Of a stretch of 64,000 nt of DNA, positions 23,201-35,660 are shown piece after piece. The notes beneath the pieces were generated by a model, which made no database searches, was not told the DNA's origin, and saw only the letters and a program-made list of their open reading frames with translations. The stretch spans positions 18,579,226 through 18,643,225 of the forward strand of contig CM055105.1 of NCBI GenBank assembly GCA_029204225.1, in the 5' to 3' direction. This stretch comes from Diphasiastrum complanatum. Taxonomy: Eukaryota > Streptophyta > Lycopodiopsida > Lycopodiales > Lycopodiaceae. How positions within the stretch are numbered: position 1 is the first letter of the stretch; every line of letters starts with the position of its first letter. Both the position numbers and the translations under genes were made by a program.

Positions 23201-24000
23201 GTTCAAACTGTGGTGGAAAATCGATGCCTCAACTCTTTGAACCACTCCTAAAGCTATGTTTTGGTTGCGGCGACATGACTCGCAGCTTTCATTCCCTGGC
23301 ACTTCACTCAACCATCATCAATGACTCATCGAATTGCCCACCAGCTATCATTCAGGGTACATTCTATTACCTTTTTGCATGATTGAAGCTCCAAGGTAGT
23401 TTTGTGATCAACATTCACATCCATTGTGAGAGGCACAATTGCTCTGGATGATGGGAAGTTGTGAGGACGTGTCCTTTGAATATACTTCACATCTAGTTGA
23501 TGACACAACATCCTTCTCGTTGTTCCATGTGCTTGATGGTCTCTTGCGTCACACACTCTCTTGAGTTTTATTTCCCATGTTACTTTATGATGTGAGATCT
23601 ATTGTCTCTACAAAGTTTCGTACTATATCTGGAAAAGATGCTACAACAATAGATGATCTCTTATTGGAACCTTCAACCAACTCTATCCATCAAATTTTGC
23701 AACGATGGGCCACCAACAAAATGTCTAGATAGAAATGGCTTGTCCCTGGCACTTTGTAAAAGAGCATTGGTCATCTCTCCCACAACAACCTCAAAAACTA
23801 ATTATATTCTGATAACAATTAGTTTTCTGCCAAACACGATGCAAAAGCTCTAAGAGGTTGGTGGTTGGGATAGTTGCCTCATCTTGCAACTCCATCTATG
23901 AAATACAAGAAAAAAGAATATGATGTTAATGCAAGGACATTTTCTTGCATCAATCAAAAAACCAATCAAAGAAGAGAAGTACATTATACTTATAGTTAGA
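23201..24000. other. No gene recognised
   Basis: Mixed-composition sequence between LINE copy 5 and a Ty3 end. A few short frames have no recognisable motif. Confidence 0.5.
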
Positions 24001-24049
24001 GCAAACTTGCCCCATCTATACATTATGTTTTTCCACCAGGTATTATCGC

Positions 24050-24545
24050 CCATATCAAATCCTTCAGCCCTTGAGTCTTGTAACATACCGACTTCAACTT
24101 CCTCCTGACACACATGCCTATGCTATCTTTTATGTGAACCTACTACGTGCTACTATTGAGGATGATGCTCCTCGCCATGCTATTTATTCTGATGATCCAG
24201 AGCTCTTTCCTTTTTCACAAGAGGCAATTTACAAGTCAATTAGTTGATGTTGATGTTAATGTTGAGTTCAATTTCTTGTTCAGTGGGATAGTAGGCCCGT
24301 TGTTGAGGCCATTTGGGAGCTTAGTGATGTTTTTTATCATACACCCTTGCTTGTTAAGTAGACTCATGCTCATGTTGCTGCCACTATTCAATCCCAAAAT
24401 GCTCCTGCTACTCTTACAGTTGATGTTGATGCTATTGTCCCTATTGGTGCCATTGGAGAGGCCCTCGACCTTGAAAGTAATTCCTTGCTAAAGTCGTTTT
24501 TCTCCATTCCCAAGTTAGGGGAAGTGTTTCTCAATGGGGGAGGGT
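24050..24545 (+). pseudogene. Ty3 pol C-terminal relic and polypurine tract
   Basis: In mixed frames the plus strand reads LQLPPDTHAYAIFYVNLLRA and FLVQWDSRPVVEAIWELSDV, like the region after the integrase of Ty3 elements (pattern YKLQLPP...HPVFHVSLLK, then a chromo-like LVQW...ATWE). Stops interrupt it. A polypurine tract (AATGGGGGAGGGT, 24533-24545) follows, ahead of an LTR-like sequence. Confidence 0.65.
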
Positions 24546-24547
24546 TA

Positions 24548-25060
24548 TGACTCGTAATATTTCTACTCGCCACGCCATGCTCTTATTACATTTATGGCTC
24601 TTTTATTCATTTGTTGACCACGAGCCCTTTTTATTCATGTAGACGCCTAAAAGCCTTTTTTATGTGTTTATATACATGACTGACCAAGCACCCCACTTTT
24701 ATTGGTCAATTACCTAGAGTGAGGGTCCTTTAGAAGGGCGCAATATTTCCCCTCCAGACGTTCTGCCTCTCTTGATTGTTTGAATCTTGCTTTTAGGGTT
24801 CCTGAAGGGACTATAAACAGGCCTTACGTAAATTCATTTTTCAGCTTATGATTTTGTAATACTTGGGTTCTTCATGGGAGAACTCTTGAATTTGCTAATG
24901 CTTGTAAGGCTTTAGCCATTAATGTTATGTGATGCTCTTTTCCATTCTTTGTGAGAGTTTGCTAGATTGCTTCATAAATTGTCAATTTATGCTTCTTTGA
25001 TACTAATATATGAGATTAGTTCACGAGGGAACTATTGACTATCTTTTCCTTTACAAACAA
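24548..25060 (+). mobile_element. Probable 3' LTR of a Ty3 relic
   Basis: It begins TGACTCGTAATATT just after the polypurine tract and contains a promoter-like CTATAAACAG at 24811. The right end (…TTTACAAACA at 25060) is a guess based on a CA terminus, since no partner LTR is present. Confidence 0.4.
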
Positions 25061-25160
25061 GCTTATACCACAAAGCAATTTGATCATATGAATCATGTCA
25101 AGAAAATAATACATTATTCAAACCACAGGAAAAGACTCAGGCTCAACAAAGGATATCTAC

Positions 25161-25329
25161 CCTTCACAACTTGTTGACACATTGAGCCAACAATTGCTGC
25201 CACCGATGAACTATCAGCTCCTCCTGAAAGAGGCAAAAGAAATCCAGTTGCTCCACTTCGACGAAGATAATCCCACAGCCAGCAAGCTGGGCCCAATGCT
25301 ATCTCCTCCTGTGGAACATGATATCGTAC
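25161..25329 (-). CDS. NAD+ synthetase exon with ATP pyrophosphatase loop
   Basis: This 169-bp exon encodes [20 protein letters not shown] followed by an LRRSGATGF segment, the loop [16 protein letters not shown] and SMCQQVVK. The SGGxDSS motif is the ATP-pyrophosphatase (PP-loop) signature of the synthetase domain, which adenylates deamido-NAD before ammonia attack. Residues are nearly those expected of plant NAD+ synthetase, with no stops. The acceptor (TTGAGTAG) and donor (GTAGAT) are GT-AG. The exon enters in phase 0 and leaves in phase 1; the split codon becomes GCT with the exon at 11824-11959, giving VVKALEEGNEQVK. An isolated conserved exon in 13-36 kb of transposons could be mistaken for a retrocopy fragment, but the intact splice sites and in-order flanking exons argue for a live gene. 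Confidence 0.93.
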
Positions 25330-26562
25330 CTACTCAATGACACCAAACAAAACGACTAGTCAACAAATTAAGATATATGCAATGCCATAAGCAACATCTA
25401 TGCTCATGAACAATCATGAAATTAACGTGTGAATAGCTTGCTACATCAATATTAGCTTGCAAGTTCTTTGAAAAAATCAGCTTCACAAGATGGACACACA
25501 AATGCCCAACTGGACTACCTCCATAAGCAATGGAGCAGTGACGAGCAATAACTGCAAATTCCCTTTAGCTAAGATTATGAAGCATAGTAAATTGTTAATT
25601 TGCTAGTTTTTCCTTTTTTTAAGTTTCATTACTTAAAAAACATTGAATCTTCATACTTCTAGATTTTTCTTTAGTGTTTGATATTTTCACATGGTATCAC
25701 TTAGATTGTTGATCTTAGATGTGAAACTAGAAAGACAATTTCTAGTATATTCATTATGTAGCCCATGAAATAACATATCAAATCTTGTATTGTGTTGATC
25801 CAAATTGGATAAATTTTATTGGAGAAATGTTTTGCAACGAGCAAGAAAGGATATGACTTTGAGGAATATAAAACTGGAAAGAAATGGACCAGATTGACTT
25901 CCCACTAAGTTGCATTTGAAAGTTCAACCAATTGGAGAAGCATGGATGATTGACATCTAAATTTGTGTATAAAGGATCATTGAACAAATGCATCAAGTAG
26001 TGTTTATCATTTTTAGTCATCATAATGAAATTAATTCCCACATTTGGTATGTTGTACGCCACTTTGTTTGATTCATTAGAGGCCTTCTTAATAATTGATG
26101 AAAGACGCAGAGTGGGAAGGTATCAAGCCACATAAAAGAGGTACCACAGTGAGTTCTTTCATCATAATTGGTTTTCATTTAGTGTTTTTTCTCTCTATGG
26201 TGCTACTTATGTTTTTTGTTGTATTTTGATTGCAAAACCAGATGTGGGGGGGGGAGCTTCAATTTTCCCTTCTCTAGTAATCTTAGTTATTTCACTTTGA
26301 TTTTGAATCGTTTTTCGTGTTTTCCTTAGTGCCTCACCATAGGCTAGGTCTTTCAAGCTTCAAGGGTTAGGGGAGTGCATCCTTTTGGGGTTTGGGGTTT
26401 AAGGTTTCTTTCTGTTTGTTTCTAGCAATGTTAGTTTGCCTACTTCCAGTTTAGTTTATTTGCACTTTACAATTAAGTCACACATTGTAGGCCAAAATTT
26501 TAAGGTTTCATGTTGTTTGTGAGTCTTTTTTAGGGTTTAGGGAAATGGCGATCATGCCAAAG

Positions 26563-26564
<2 letters not shown>
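25330..26564. other. AT-rich intron, nothing recognised
   Basis: No long conserved frame. The stretch 26240-26540 is T/G-rich. Confidence 0.5.

Positions 26565-26615
<51 letters not shown>
26565..26615. repeat. (GA)n microsatellite
   Basis: About 25 GA units. Unlike the three LINE tails it is not followed by AAGCTTTATTAA, so it is an independent microsatellite or a LINE tail lost beyond recognition. Confidence 0.9.
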
Positions 26616-26616
<1 letters not shown>

Positions 26617-29383
26617 CACAACGGAGATGATTGACACTAAGGGCAGCCGACATGGCAATTTTGGACGCTTGTGATGTCAGTATTGCAGCTAGGAGTTCTT
26701 GACCAAGCTGAGGGCTCATCGCATCAACACTGCTAATGGTTGGGTCAGTTGACATATGCGGCTACCACATGGTATCAAAGGCAAATCAGCAGAACATGAT
26801 TGAGACTTTTGAAGATGATAGGGCTCCTACAACATCAACTTCTAGAGCAACAGGGCCATCATGGCCCAGCACCAGGTAGCATACATCTAGCAACTCCACA
26901 TGCTAGGGCATTTGGTGTTGGGGAGAGCCCTTTTTCAAATAGGATCTAGACAGCCAATAGTAGCTCCCATACCTAGCCTACTTGAGAAGTTTAGATAGGC
27001 GCTCCCTTCCACCATGTCTTCTACCAACCAATCATCTACCTCGACTGATTCCCTCCCAACCATCCACCTCTACACACACCCCTCGTCAACAACACCTCCA
27101 CCCATGTTAACTCTCAACAACATTGTTGCACCTTCCACACACCACCATTCATGCCACACCTTCCATGGTCGTGTAGTTTGAGCATCCCAATGTCAAGCAG
27201 GCCTCTAATGCTCTAAAGACAGCAATAGACATGGGCCCACCTCCCCCTCGCTTAAAGCACTTGCACAACAGCCACTCAGGCTTCCCACGACTAGCCACTT
27301 ATTATTGCACAACCCTTGAGGAGCACAAAGTACGAGTCAACCACCCAAGTTATGGTAGAGATGTTCCACAAACTGAATGATAGAAATATATGCAAAAGAC
27401 AATTCGGTCTAAGTAGGGTAAAAATCATTTCTGATCAAACAAAAAACAATTGACAACACAATGAGGTAAAATATCACCAAAAAAGACAGATTACAAATAG
27501 TTTGCATATGTAGTAACATTATTGAGACATCCTAGAAATGACTACATACAAACAAGTAATCTGATAAGCATTAATGGAATTGAATAAATGTGCAAAATTC
27601 TGATTAGAGAAATGGCTTCAAGAAGCTAAATACAGGAGTGAAAACTTTGTTAATCCAGACTTGTTGTCTATTATTTGCTATACTCAATTGCATCTGTTCT
27701 AGATATATATACAGTGAGTTTTGCTTTACAAGACAGTTTAATCTGTCAAACTATGCTTAACAGAACTGTTAAGCTGTAAAAAACAGTTAACCGATCGTGA
27801 TCCCAAGAAAGGCGATTTTGTGATAATTGCGATTTTGAGATATACTAATGCTTTTGGCTATATCACAAAAAACGAGAAAAGTGCACGTCAGAAAATGTGA
27901 GTGTGACATCATGCGATAGTGAGGTAGTCACACTGCGCTTATGGGCCCTTCAGGAAAATGCGAGAGTGTGATAGGATGCGATAGTAATGTGCTTGTTATA
28001 GTCGCTGCCCTTCGTTGCCCTTTAGGAAAAATATACTGCAAATGGATGCAACAGTGTAGTCACTATCCGAGCAAAAATGCAATCGACTGCAATAGTGAGG
28101 CAGTCACTACCTAAGAAAAACTGTGAGAGCGTTCTCGGGTAGAGCCTTTTGCAATGCAGCGTTCCAGAATGACAGAAGAACGCTACAAAAAAACAAACTG
28201 TAAATTTTTTTAGCAGCCCCGTGGAGCCCGATTTTAGGCGCGTTTGTTGTGGAGTTCCTTGAGGTTGTGGAAAGAGCAACAGGAGGCCAAAATGCATGTG
28301 TGAACAATCTATGTCAAAGTAGTGATCTATAGTGGCACAATGGAGAAGGACAGAGTGTGTGTACGGAAATTTGCAAGCAAAACACCTTGAGCTTTTTTTT
28401 GCCATTTTTTTCTTTGCTCTGTTTAGTGGCTACAGTGCATCATTTTGAGTGAATCCTACTGCTAGGATTGGCTGTAGGATTGCTAGGGAGAAAGTGATTG
28501 CATGAGGCGGTCACCATGAGCATTCATGTGGTTGTTGTGCATGAGGTCCTTTTGCATAGTTTATTTTAGATGTAAGGTTTAGGGTTTAGAGATTTAGGGT
28601 GCATCCATCGGCATTATGGGTTAGCGTTTAGGTAGCGTTTAAGGTGTGCACGTGGGCGGAGGTGGATCTCTTGAATAGAGACACAGCAGGAGTTCTTGGT
28701 TACCATTCATTGTATCTACCTAGGAGAGACAAAGCAGGCACTGCAGGCCATCGCGCCACCCTGCAGCTGCCTATCGCTGGCCAGCAGACTTTCGCTGGCT
28801 GGTCTCAGCCAATTCACAGGTTGACCAGCCTACATAGCTTCTCCAGGGAGGGGCGGGCTGTCCAACGAGGCAGTGTAGGAGTGGGGGGCCTGCAGGCCAC
28901 GTGGCCAACTGCGCCCCCTAGCAGGGATCCAACGTGGCAGCAGGCCATGTTGGCCTCTGTAGAGGTCGCGGCGGGGGGAACACCCACCGCCTGCATGGCA
29001 CCTTCTAGCTGGCTAGCAGGTTGCCAACATGGCACTGCCTGCCAGCTCTTCATCTTTTTCCTTGACAACATTGGCAGCCAACATACCTAGTGCCTCAGTG
29101 AGATTGGTGAGCCTCGAATATGTGCATGGAGAGGGTAAGCTTGGAAGGGAGCTGAGTGGTGGATTGCCACTCTTCCTCACATTCTTCTCATTTGCATTAC
29201 AATTCTCAGGTTTCCTTCAACAGCTTTGAGACCATGGACAATACTTTAGCTTGTTGATTGTCCTTGAGAAAGTTTTGTTATATAGGTGGCTCATACGTTG
29301 TTGCAGTGAGCTGATTTTGGAGTGAGCACTCCCCTTCCATCCAATCATTTCCCTCTCTAATAATAGAGCCAACTCGGTCAAAA
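26616..29383. other. Intron with no supported gene
   Basis: The region 26760-27360 has a primer-site-like ATGGTATCAAAGGC and proline/serine-rich broken frames that may be an old gag. 28640-29090 is GC-rich and open on both strands, with no family I recognise. Confidence 0.4.
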
Positions 29384-30408
29384 GTGGATGAACCCATGTC
29401 TACCCCTATGGCTCATGATGTTGATGCCCTTATGTCGGCAATCATTAATCTACAGCAACAGATTATCAATATGCAAGCAAAGCATTATAGGAAGCAGCAA
29501 GGGTGGAGGGAATTGGCACAAACCAGGCAAGCTTTTCACCATCCCCTCTTCACAACCAATCTTTTTTCGGGAGAAAAGAAGGATAGATCCCCCAATGTCG
29601 TGGTACCGTGGCTGAAGTAATGGAGTTCGCATTTCTCCATGCACAATTCGACGAACGACAACAAGATCAGTATGGCCGTCATATATCTATGAGGTAAAGC
29701 ATTTACATGGTGGTAGGATCTTCGAGGGAAGGCCGAAGTGCCGAGGACTTTTGCAAAGCCTTCAAGGTAGCCTTCTTACCCATTTTGGAAGACTTCGAAT
29801 TCTATCGCCAGTATGCCATGATTCACATGGAGAACCGGCCCTTGGATGCATACTTACAGGATTTCCAGGAGATATTCTTGATATGCTACTAGAGTAGATC
29901 CTACCTAAGTCAAGTTGCATTTCATCTTGGGATTGCCCAAAGGTTTTCAGTTAGAGGTTACGAGGAACCAGCCTCTTACCCTCAAGGATGCTACGATGAT
30001 ACTCGTGTAGTAGCTAGACCTGAGCTTGTTGGAGAGCCCGAAGCAAAGGGCAAGAAACCATTCTTTTCGAATAAAAAAGAAAAATCAAAGGATACTTCTT
30101 TTGGGCCTAGCAGATCAAAGAAACGATTCATGATGGACAAAGAAACCTTATTCTCGGATTCATTATGATTCGTTATCCAATTGAGCTCTTTGGGATACAA
30201 TCACTAATGAGCTAAGTACTTCGGCCAAGAGCGACAATTTGTGCTTTAACTGCATGGAGCCAGGTCATGTCGCAAAGGAACTCCAAGTAACTCTAATATT
30301 TCTAGCATTGATTTAACCTTTGCTGAAAACTCTAGTTGTCACCATTGTTGTTTTAATACGGCAATTTTTGGCCCCCACGATCTTATTCGGATGAATGGGA
30401 CCGTAGGT
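29384..30408 (+). pseudogene. Ty3 gag relic with zinc knuckle and protease start
   Basis: Broken plus-strand frames read ALMSAIINLQQQIINMQAKH, then GRSAEDFCKAFKVAFLPILE and YAMIHMENRPLDAYLQDFQE (retrotransposon gag style), and CFNCMEPGHVAKEL near 30242, a zinc-knuckle core. The end GPHDLIRMNGTV at 30372-30406 parallels [12 protein letters not shown] at the start of pol in the intact Ty3 element. The relic is cut at 30410 by another element whose end is AGTTACGAATC. Confidence 0.65.
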
Positions 30409-30410
30409 GG

Positions 30411-31030
30411 AGTTACGAATCAAGCGACAATTGATCTAGAGCTAAGCTATGAAAGCATCACATAAGCAAGACTTAACCCTACAAAGCAGGAAAGATCACC
30501 CGAGCAAACAGCAGCTGGAACGGAGGAAATAACCCAAGCCATCAGGATATGCCAAGCCTGACAATGAGCAACAATCCAAGGACCAGATAGAGAGCCACAT
30601 GCATAATCATAGAGATATCCACACCATAGGCAATCAGTAATATGGAAAAACCAGCACCAATCAACAAGTCCAAATGAAAACCAAGCTATACGTAATAACC
30701 AGGAATGCCATATATCCATAGCTGAAAATGAAACAGTAGTATGAGCAACAGGTCCAAATGAAATCCAAGCAATACGTAATAACCAGGAATGCCAAATATC
30801 AAGAGGTAAAGAGGAATCAGTCGCATGAAAAACCCCTAATGCATAAAGAGCCCAAAAGTGTATACCATCGGCATTAGTTGCAGATCCCAGCATATAAATA
30901 CCCTAGAGAAGTAATAGTGACCATCTGGCAAATATCCTCGAATGGAAAATGTGTAACGATAAGGGCCAAAAGATACTGCACCAACCACCGAATCAGGAGG
31001 TCATTTGAGGTATGCGCAGAAGCAATAGTA
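30411..31030 (-). mobile_element. Fragment of the AGTT/AACT LTR element
   Basis: It starts AGTTACGAATCAAGCGAC, matching the LTR edges at 49084 and 59028, and continues into a region nearly identical to 57533-57860 (tandem motif ATACGTAATAACCAGGAATG). A minus-strand frame (30447-30893) is tryptophan-rich (LDIWHSWLLRIAWISFGPVA) and conserved in the other copy. The right limit is approximate. Confidence 0.6.
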
Positions 31031-31049
31031 GAAATACCACCAAGGTATA

Positions 31050-32035
31050 TGGCCTCAATATCAATGAAACCAATGAGATTTGGATCGGTTCTAAACCATC
31101 TGTAAAGAGTATTAAAGTAATTGGATGCATTGCCTATGCACAAGTCCCTGCAAAACTTAGGAAAAAGCTAGATGTTACTAGCCCAGTTAATATTTGTCGG
31201 ATATTCTTTTGAAAATAAAGCTTACAAGCTTTATAGTCTTGTAATCCAAAATATTTTTGTAAGTAGAGATAATTTATCTTGGAGAACAGTTCCACAATCT
31301 AAAGGAAAAGAAAAGATTACTAATGATATTGTACGAAATCCATCAAGTGGGTACTTCAAATGTATAGGACATTTATCATTATTCTTTCGAGAAACTCTAC
31401 TACAAAATCAAAAGATGATGAAGCTCAACAACCACAACAGGAACCTATTCCAAGAAGATCTACTCATCCGAGATTGTCCACCAAGAGGATTTGTAGACAA
31501 GGCCGCATGCAATTTTGTGGAAGAGCCAACCACAATAAAAGAGGCCAAGTCACATGCTGATGCAAAAACAATCACTTATCCACAGGGATTGTCACATATC
31601 TGCTTGTAGGAAAGAATATCACTTCATGCAAATGAGTTGTCAAAATTAAATATAAAGCCAATTGTAGACTATGCGGAAACATTTAGTTTTTTGGTAAAGC
31701 ATGCTTCAATTAGAGTTTTGTTGTCATCTATAGCTGCCACTGACTTGTAGGTGCACCAAATGGTGTGTAGACAACATTCCTTGATGGAGTCTTTGAAGAA
31801 GACCTTGATATGTCACAACCTAAGGGATATGAAATCTGAGGCAAAGAGCATCAATTTTGCAAGCTTCATAAGGCCTTGTATGAGCTGAAACAATCTTCTT
31901 GGGCATGATTTCAAAAAATAAATACATTCTTTGTTCTAAATAATCTCATTTCTAGTACAGCTGATTCAAATGTGTATTTTAAGGTCTTTCATCATAGTTA
32001 CACACTATGTTGATGATACAGTACCTTTTTAGTAG
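31050..32035 (+). pseudogene. Copia pol relic (integrase end and reverse transcriptase start)
   Basis: Frames read SIKVIGCIAYAQVPAKLRKK and IFVGYSFENKAYKLYSLVIQ then IFVSRDNLSW, the copia region after the integrase core. Later pieces include FSFLVKHASIRVLLSSIAAT, KEHQFCKLHKALYELKQ and YVDDT, parts of the copia reverse transcriptase including its YVDD box. Stops and frameshifts are frequent. It ends against a hAT-like terminus near 32039. Confidence 0.75.
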
Positions 32036-32038
32036 TAG

Positions 32039-32110
32039 CATAAATGCGCAACGTTTCGGAACGATTTTAGAAATCTGCAGTGTTCGCGATCGAAACACAT
32101 AGGCCTTGTA
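32039..32110 (+). mobile_element. hAT family A-like terminus, fragment
   Basis: CATAAATGCGCAACGTTTCGG resembles the family A end (CATAGATGCACAACGTTTCT at 10727 reversed). No partner end or target duplication was found. Confidence 0.4.
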
Positions 32111-33000
32111 AATTTTTTTTCTATGTAAATGTTAGGGTGGAAAAAACAAATACCTATAGGCTGTAAAATAATCCAAAACAAGTTGTCCTAAATTACGAAT
32201 CAGACTATTCGTGATCATTGATGCATAACATTTGATTTTCTTACATTCCAGACTCTATAATCATATATGGTAACGAGTTTTGCAGCCATTTACCAACCTT
32301 TTTGTAATATCACAATTATTGTGGAATCCGTTTGATTGAGAATGACTAAAGAGCTAAGGACAAGCAAACTACCATCCAAAACATCAGAAAAACTCAACAA
32401 ATCCAAAACTGACATAGAGGCTAGCATTCAAAGAAATTTAAACTCTACCAAACTGATATAAGATATGATGCTATGACGTATACTAAACAAGTCATACAAA
32501 GCATACAAAAACATTTAGAATACCAAACTTGAAACTTGAAAGTATGATACAAATCTACATTCCACAGGCGCATGAATCATGTAAGGAACCGTAGAAATAT
32601 CATGAGGCAGATCACAAACCTCAAGCAGAGATCCACGGAGTAAAGACAAAGAAGATACAACCTGAGCACCTATAGTGAGGAAACCATCAACCATGGACCC
32701 GTGAAGAACCCCAAAGAAATATCAAGAACATCGGCCATAACGGACTCAAGAAATGGAGATATAGAGACCATAAACCATTTGATCTACATTAAGGAGTGGG
32801 CCAATGGCCAAGTGCATGAGTCTAATAGATGGACAATGGACTCATAGAGTCTTCAGTCATGTGACATGAAATAAAACCTTAAATCCCTATGATTCGGAGG
32901 CATAATGATCTGATGAAGATTCCTCTTCGTCATTGTCATTGGTGGATGAATAGGAAGATAGGGAATCCTCCTCAAGGACGTTGTTGTGTCCCTAAACCTC
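32111..33000. other. No gene recognised
   Basis: Decayed repeat-like sequence. 32560-32880 recalls the style of the non-coding part of the 49-59 kb element, but I cannot align it reliably. Confidence 0.35.
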
Positions 33001-33016
33001 TGCCTCGACCTCTACC

Positions 33017-33340
33017 CAGCGCCCTACTAACCCATCACTTTCGTCGATTTTTTCATTAGATTTCCATCATTTTTCCAGATTTGGTAGAGGCCCTACTACC
33101 TTGTCACTTTCGTCGATTTTCTCCACCGATTTGCTGCCCATTTCGTGGATTGATTGGAGTGCCCTACTTCATCACCATTTTCAGCGGTTTTCTCCATTTG
33201 TTTTCTGGTTATGTGTGGATTTTGGTAGCTGTTGCCCAGCGCCCTACTACCTTGCCTTCTTCGACGGATTTCTCCACTGATTTATTGTCCATTTTGCTGA
33301 TTGTTTGGAGGCTGTCCAGCGCCCTACTTCATCACCATTT
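33017..33340 (+). repeat. ~80-bp tandem repeats in an element leader
   Basis: Core GCCCTACT(A/T)C occurs near 33020, 33084, 33165, 33243 and 33325, each followed by a TTTC...GATTT or CATCACCATTTTCAGCGG stretch. The inverse set is at 58360-58990. Confidence 0.7.
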
Positions 33341-34197
33341 TCAGCGGTTTTTCCAACATTATGCAAGACATTTGTGGATCTTACTAGCTGCTGCCCAGCA
33401 CCCATTTTCAGCTTGGATCTTCAGCATTTTCAGCTTCGATCTTCAGCTCTCTCTCTCCACTTGTTTTGTAGATTATCACTATCCTTTGGAGGAGGATTGG
33501 CACCCTACCTACTGCCCATTTTCCAGCCCACGTCCACAACTCAACCTATTTGTACTCTTTCCTAGCCCACCCCTCCTTGCATTGTCTCCACCTTCTTTGA
33601 TTTTCCAGCTTTGCTTGCTGGCCGCCTAACCCTCTCTTTTTGGCACTCACCTTCCTTACTTGGCTGTCCATTTTCCAGCCATATACTCCAGTACTTGCTA
33701 CTTCTTTCTCTCATTATTTGGTTGCTTTTGCAGGCCCCTCTTATCTCTATTTGGTGGTTGCCCGGTATCTCTCTATTTTACTACCGTTTTCAGCACGCTT
33801 TCGATTGCAGTTGCGAGGTACTACTTACACTATTTGTCATTTCCCTCTTTTTTTTCTTTAGCAAGCTTGTCACGTCTTTTCATTGGCGTACCTATTGTGA
33901 CGACTTATGTCCTCTCCTTCAGTTCGTCCACTTGATTAGAGTCTTGCCTGGCTTAACTTTCTGCCTGTGGCTGTTGTTTTGTTATTTCCATTCCATTTTG
34001 TAGTTTGTGTTTTCCATCTCATTTTTCATTTTGTCTTTCGTTATTTGTTATTAGTTCCTGTTTTTCACTTTTTCGTTTTGCCTTCGTTTTCTGCGCTCCA
34101 TTTTAAAAAAGTAAAATAAAATAAAAACAACCACCCAAATTATTTGAATCATTGGGTTACGTATTCTTTTTAGATACTTTTAATTTTAATTTTTATC

Positions 34198-35143
34198 ATG
34201 ACTTCTGATTTTCGGTCTCTATCCCCTTTAGATTATCTTTTTGTTTTTAATAGTGATATACCATCTGAACATATGTTCGACAAATGGCTCACACACCTTC
34301 AGTATTTCTTTGATACTTCTCGGCCAACTTGTCCAGGTCCTATTAAGATTCTTGATGCAATTTATCTCTTAAAGGGTTCTGCTAGGTCGAAGTGGTTTGA
34401 CTATGTCCATTCTCATCCGCCTATCTCTGAGTGGCATGACTTTCTACCTGTACTTCGCCTTCTTATATTTTCCGATGATGATTCTGCATTTGTTCCTCTT
34501 GCTCTTACCAGTGGTATTATAGGTCTTGAGGATTCTACTCCTTCTGATTCCCCTCGTGAGCATTCTTCCATATGCGAGGTAAATTTTCTTGTGCAAGACA
34601 AATAGAGATAGAGTCACACATTTCTAGCGATTCACATGAGGTTGATTCACACATTGCTAGCGATACACATGAAGATGATTCTATATCACACTGTGTGAGC
34701 GAGTTGCCTGATTTACTTGAGATAGTTATTGATCTACTTGAGCTCGTCATTGTATCCCATAGTGAGTCAGAGTCACATATACAGGTTCCTACTGATGCTG
34801 ATTCACATATACAGGTTGCAGCTGATATGGTCCTTGCTACTGATATAGCATGCTATGATACTATTGTTGATGCCGTTGCATGCTTTGATGGTGCTACCAA
34901 TGTTGCATGCTATGATATTGTTCAATGCTTTGATACTGATATAGTATGCCTTGCTACTACTACCGATGTTGTTGCATGCTTTGATATTGTTGTTGAGTAC
35001 TTTGATGCTACTCATGTTCCTGAGCACCATGCTATAGATGTTGTCGCCTATGCTCCTTATTTCGATATTATTCGTGGGTCTATGGTTGCTCTTTCATATG
35101 CTTTGCCTACTCCTCCAGTAGATCTCCATATGGCATATGGTTG
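34198..35143 (+). pseudogene. gag-like protein of an LTR element
   Basis: Frame 34198-34605 (135 residues, FRSLSPLDYLFVFNSDIPSE ... DKWLTHLQYFFDTSR ... SARSKWFDYVHSHPP) has the spacing of a Ty3-type capsid domain, in which a helix pair precedes KWFDYV-like residues. The overlapping frame 34572-35144 is highly acidic, with repeated SDTHEDD/ACYD units that look like expanded low-complexity coding sequence. Which frame was native after 34600 is unclear; a frameshift near there is likely. Confidence 0.5.
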
Positions 35144-35267
35144 AACATTTCATGATGGTCTTATTGTATACTCACTAGCTTATTTTGCTGATAGTCGTCT
35201 AGATGAGTATGCGGTTCTTCTAGATGCATATTTAGGCCAGAACTTATTAGTTGATGCTTTTATTATT

Positions 35268-35660
35268 ATGCCTACGTATGTTGTTCCATTTGTGGATCAT
35301 ATTATTCTAGATGCGGGGCTAGAGTATATTGCTTTCGTGGATACAGACAGTACACATTCATTTATTAGCAATTACATTTCCACCAGGATTCGTGCTACAC
35401 ATTTTCCTACTTCCCAGCCTCTCAGTGTTGAGGTTGCTCGTTCCCATTCTTTTCTCAGTTCTCAGATGTTTTAGTGCTTGGATTATCACATTGGTGATTT
35501 TTCTAGTCAGGCAAATTTCTACATCATTCCTCTAGAGTGCTATGACATTATTTTTGGTGCAGACTGGTTCTCTTCACTTGGTACTGTTGTTGTGGATCTC
35601 TCTCAGCAGACACTTTCCTTTGCTCATGCTGGTCAACATCATTGACTTGTTGGTATTGAT
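35268..35660 (+). pseudogene. Retropepsin relic
   Basis: AFVDTDSTHSFISNYIS at about 35329-35380 matches the retropepsin active site of plant Ty3 elements (usual VDSGSTHSFIS), but the catalytic Gly is replaced by Asp (DTD-ST). After a stop, DYHIGDFSSQANFYIIPLEC and FGADWFSSLGTVVVDLSQQT continue the domain. Inactive by substitution and stop. Confidence 0.7.

Larger units (their letters stand above)
11960..25160 (-). other. 13-kb transposon-filled intron of the NAD+ synthetase gene
   Basis: The intron runs from donor GTAGAT at 25160 to acceptor CTTCAG at 11960. The residues on the two sides are contiguous (VVK-A-LEEGNEQVK). It contains a 634-bp hAT derivative, decayed Ty3 sequence, two LINE copies and a Ty3 3' end. 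Sequence at 11960-12968 and 25061-25160 shows no element I recognise. Confidence 0.85.

Noticed and set aside
24147-24491. Leucine/methionine-rich 114-residue frame as a membrane protein
   Set aside because: Other frames of the same DNA read as a decayed Ty3 pol end just before a polypurine tract.
25400-25600. Additional host exon upstream of the PP-loop exon
   Set aside because: The residues of the exons at 61.4 kb and 25.2 kb are already contiguous in the protein, and this stretch matches no part of the family.
26755-26800. Copia primer binding site ATGGTATCAAAGGC
   Set aside because: No LTR edge could be defined beside it and the following frames are not clearly gag.
28644-29090. GC-rich 148-residue frame as a host gene
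   Set aside because: It is open on both strands because of composition, with no recognisable domain, splice context or conservation evidence.
33017-33340. CRISPR-like array of regularly spaced repeats
   Set aside because: The unit is a degenerate ~80-bp tandem repeat without unique spacers, in plant retroelement context.
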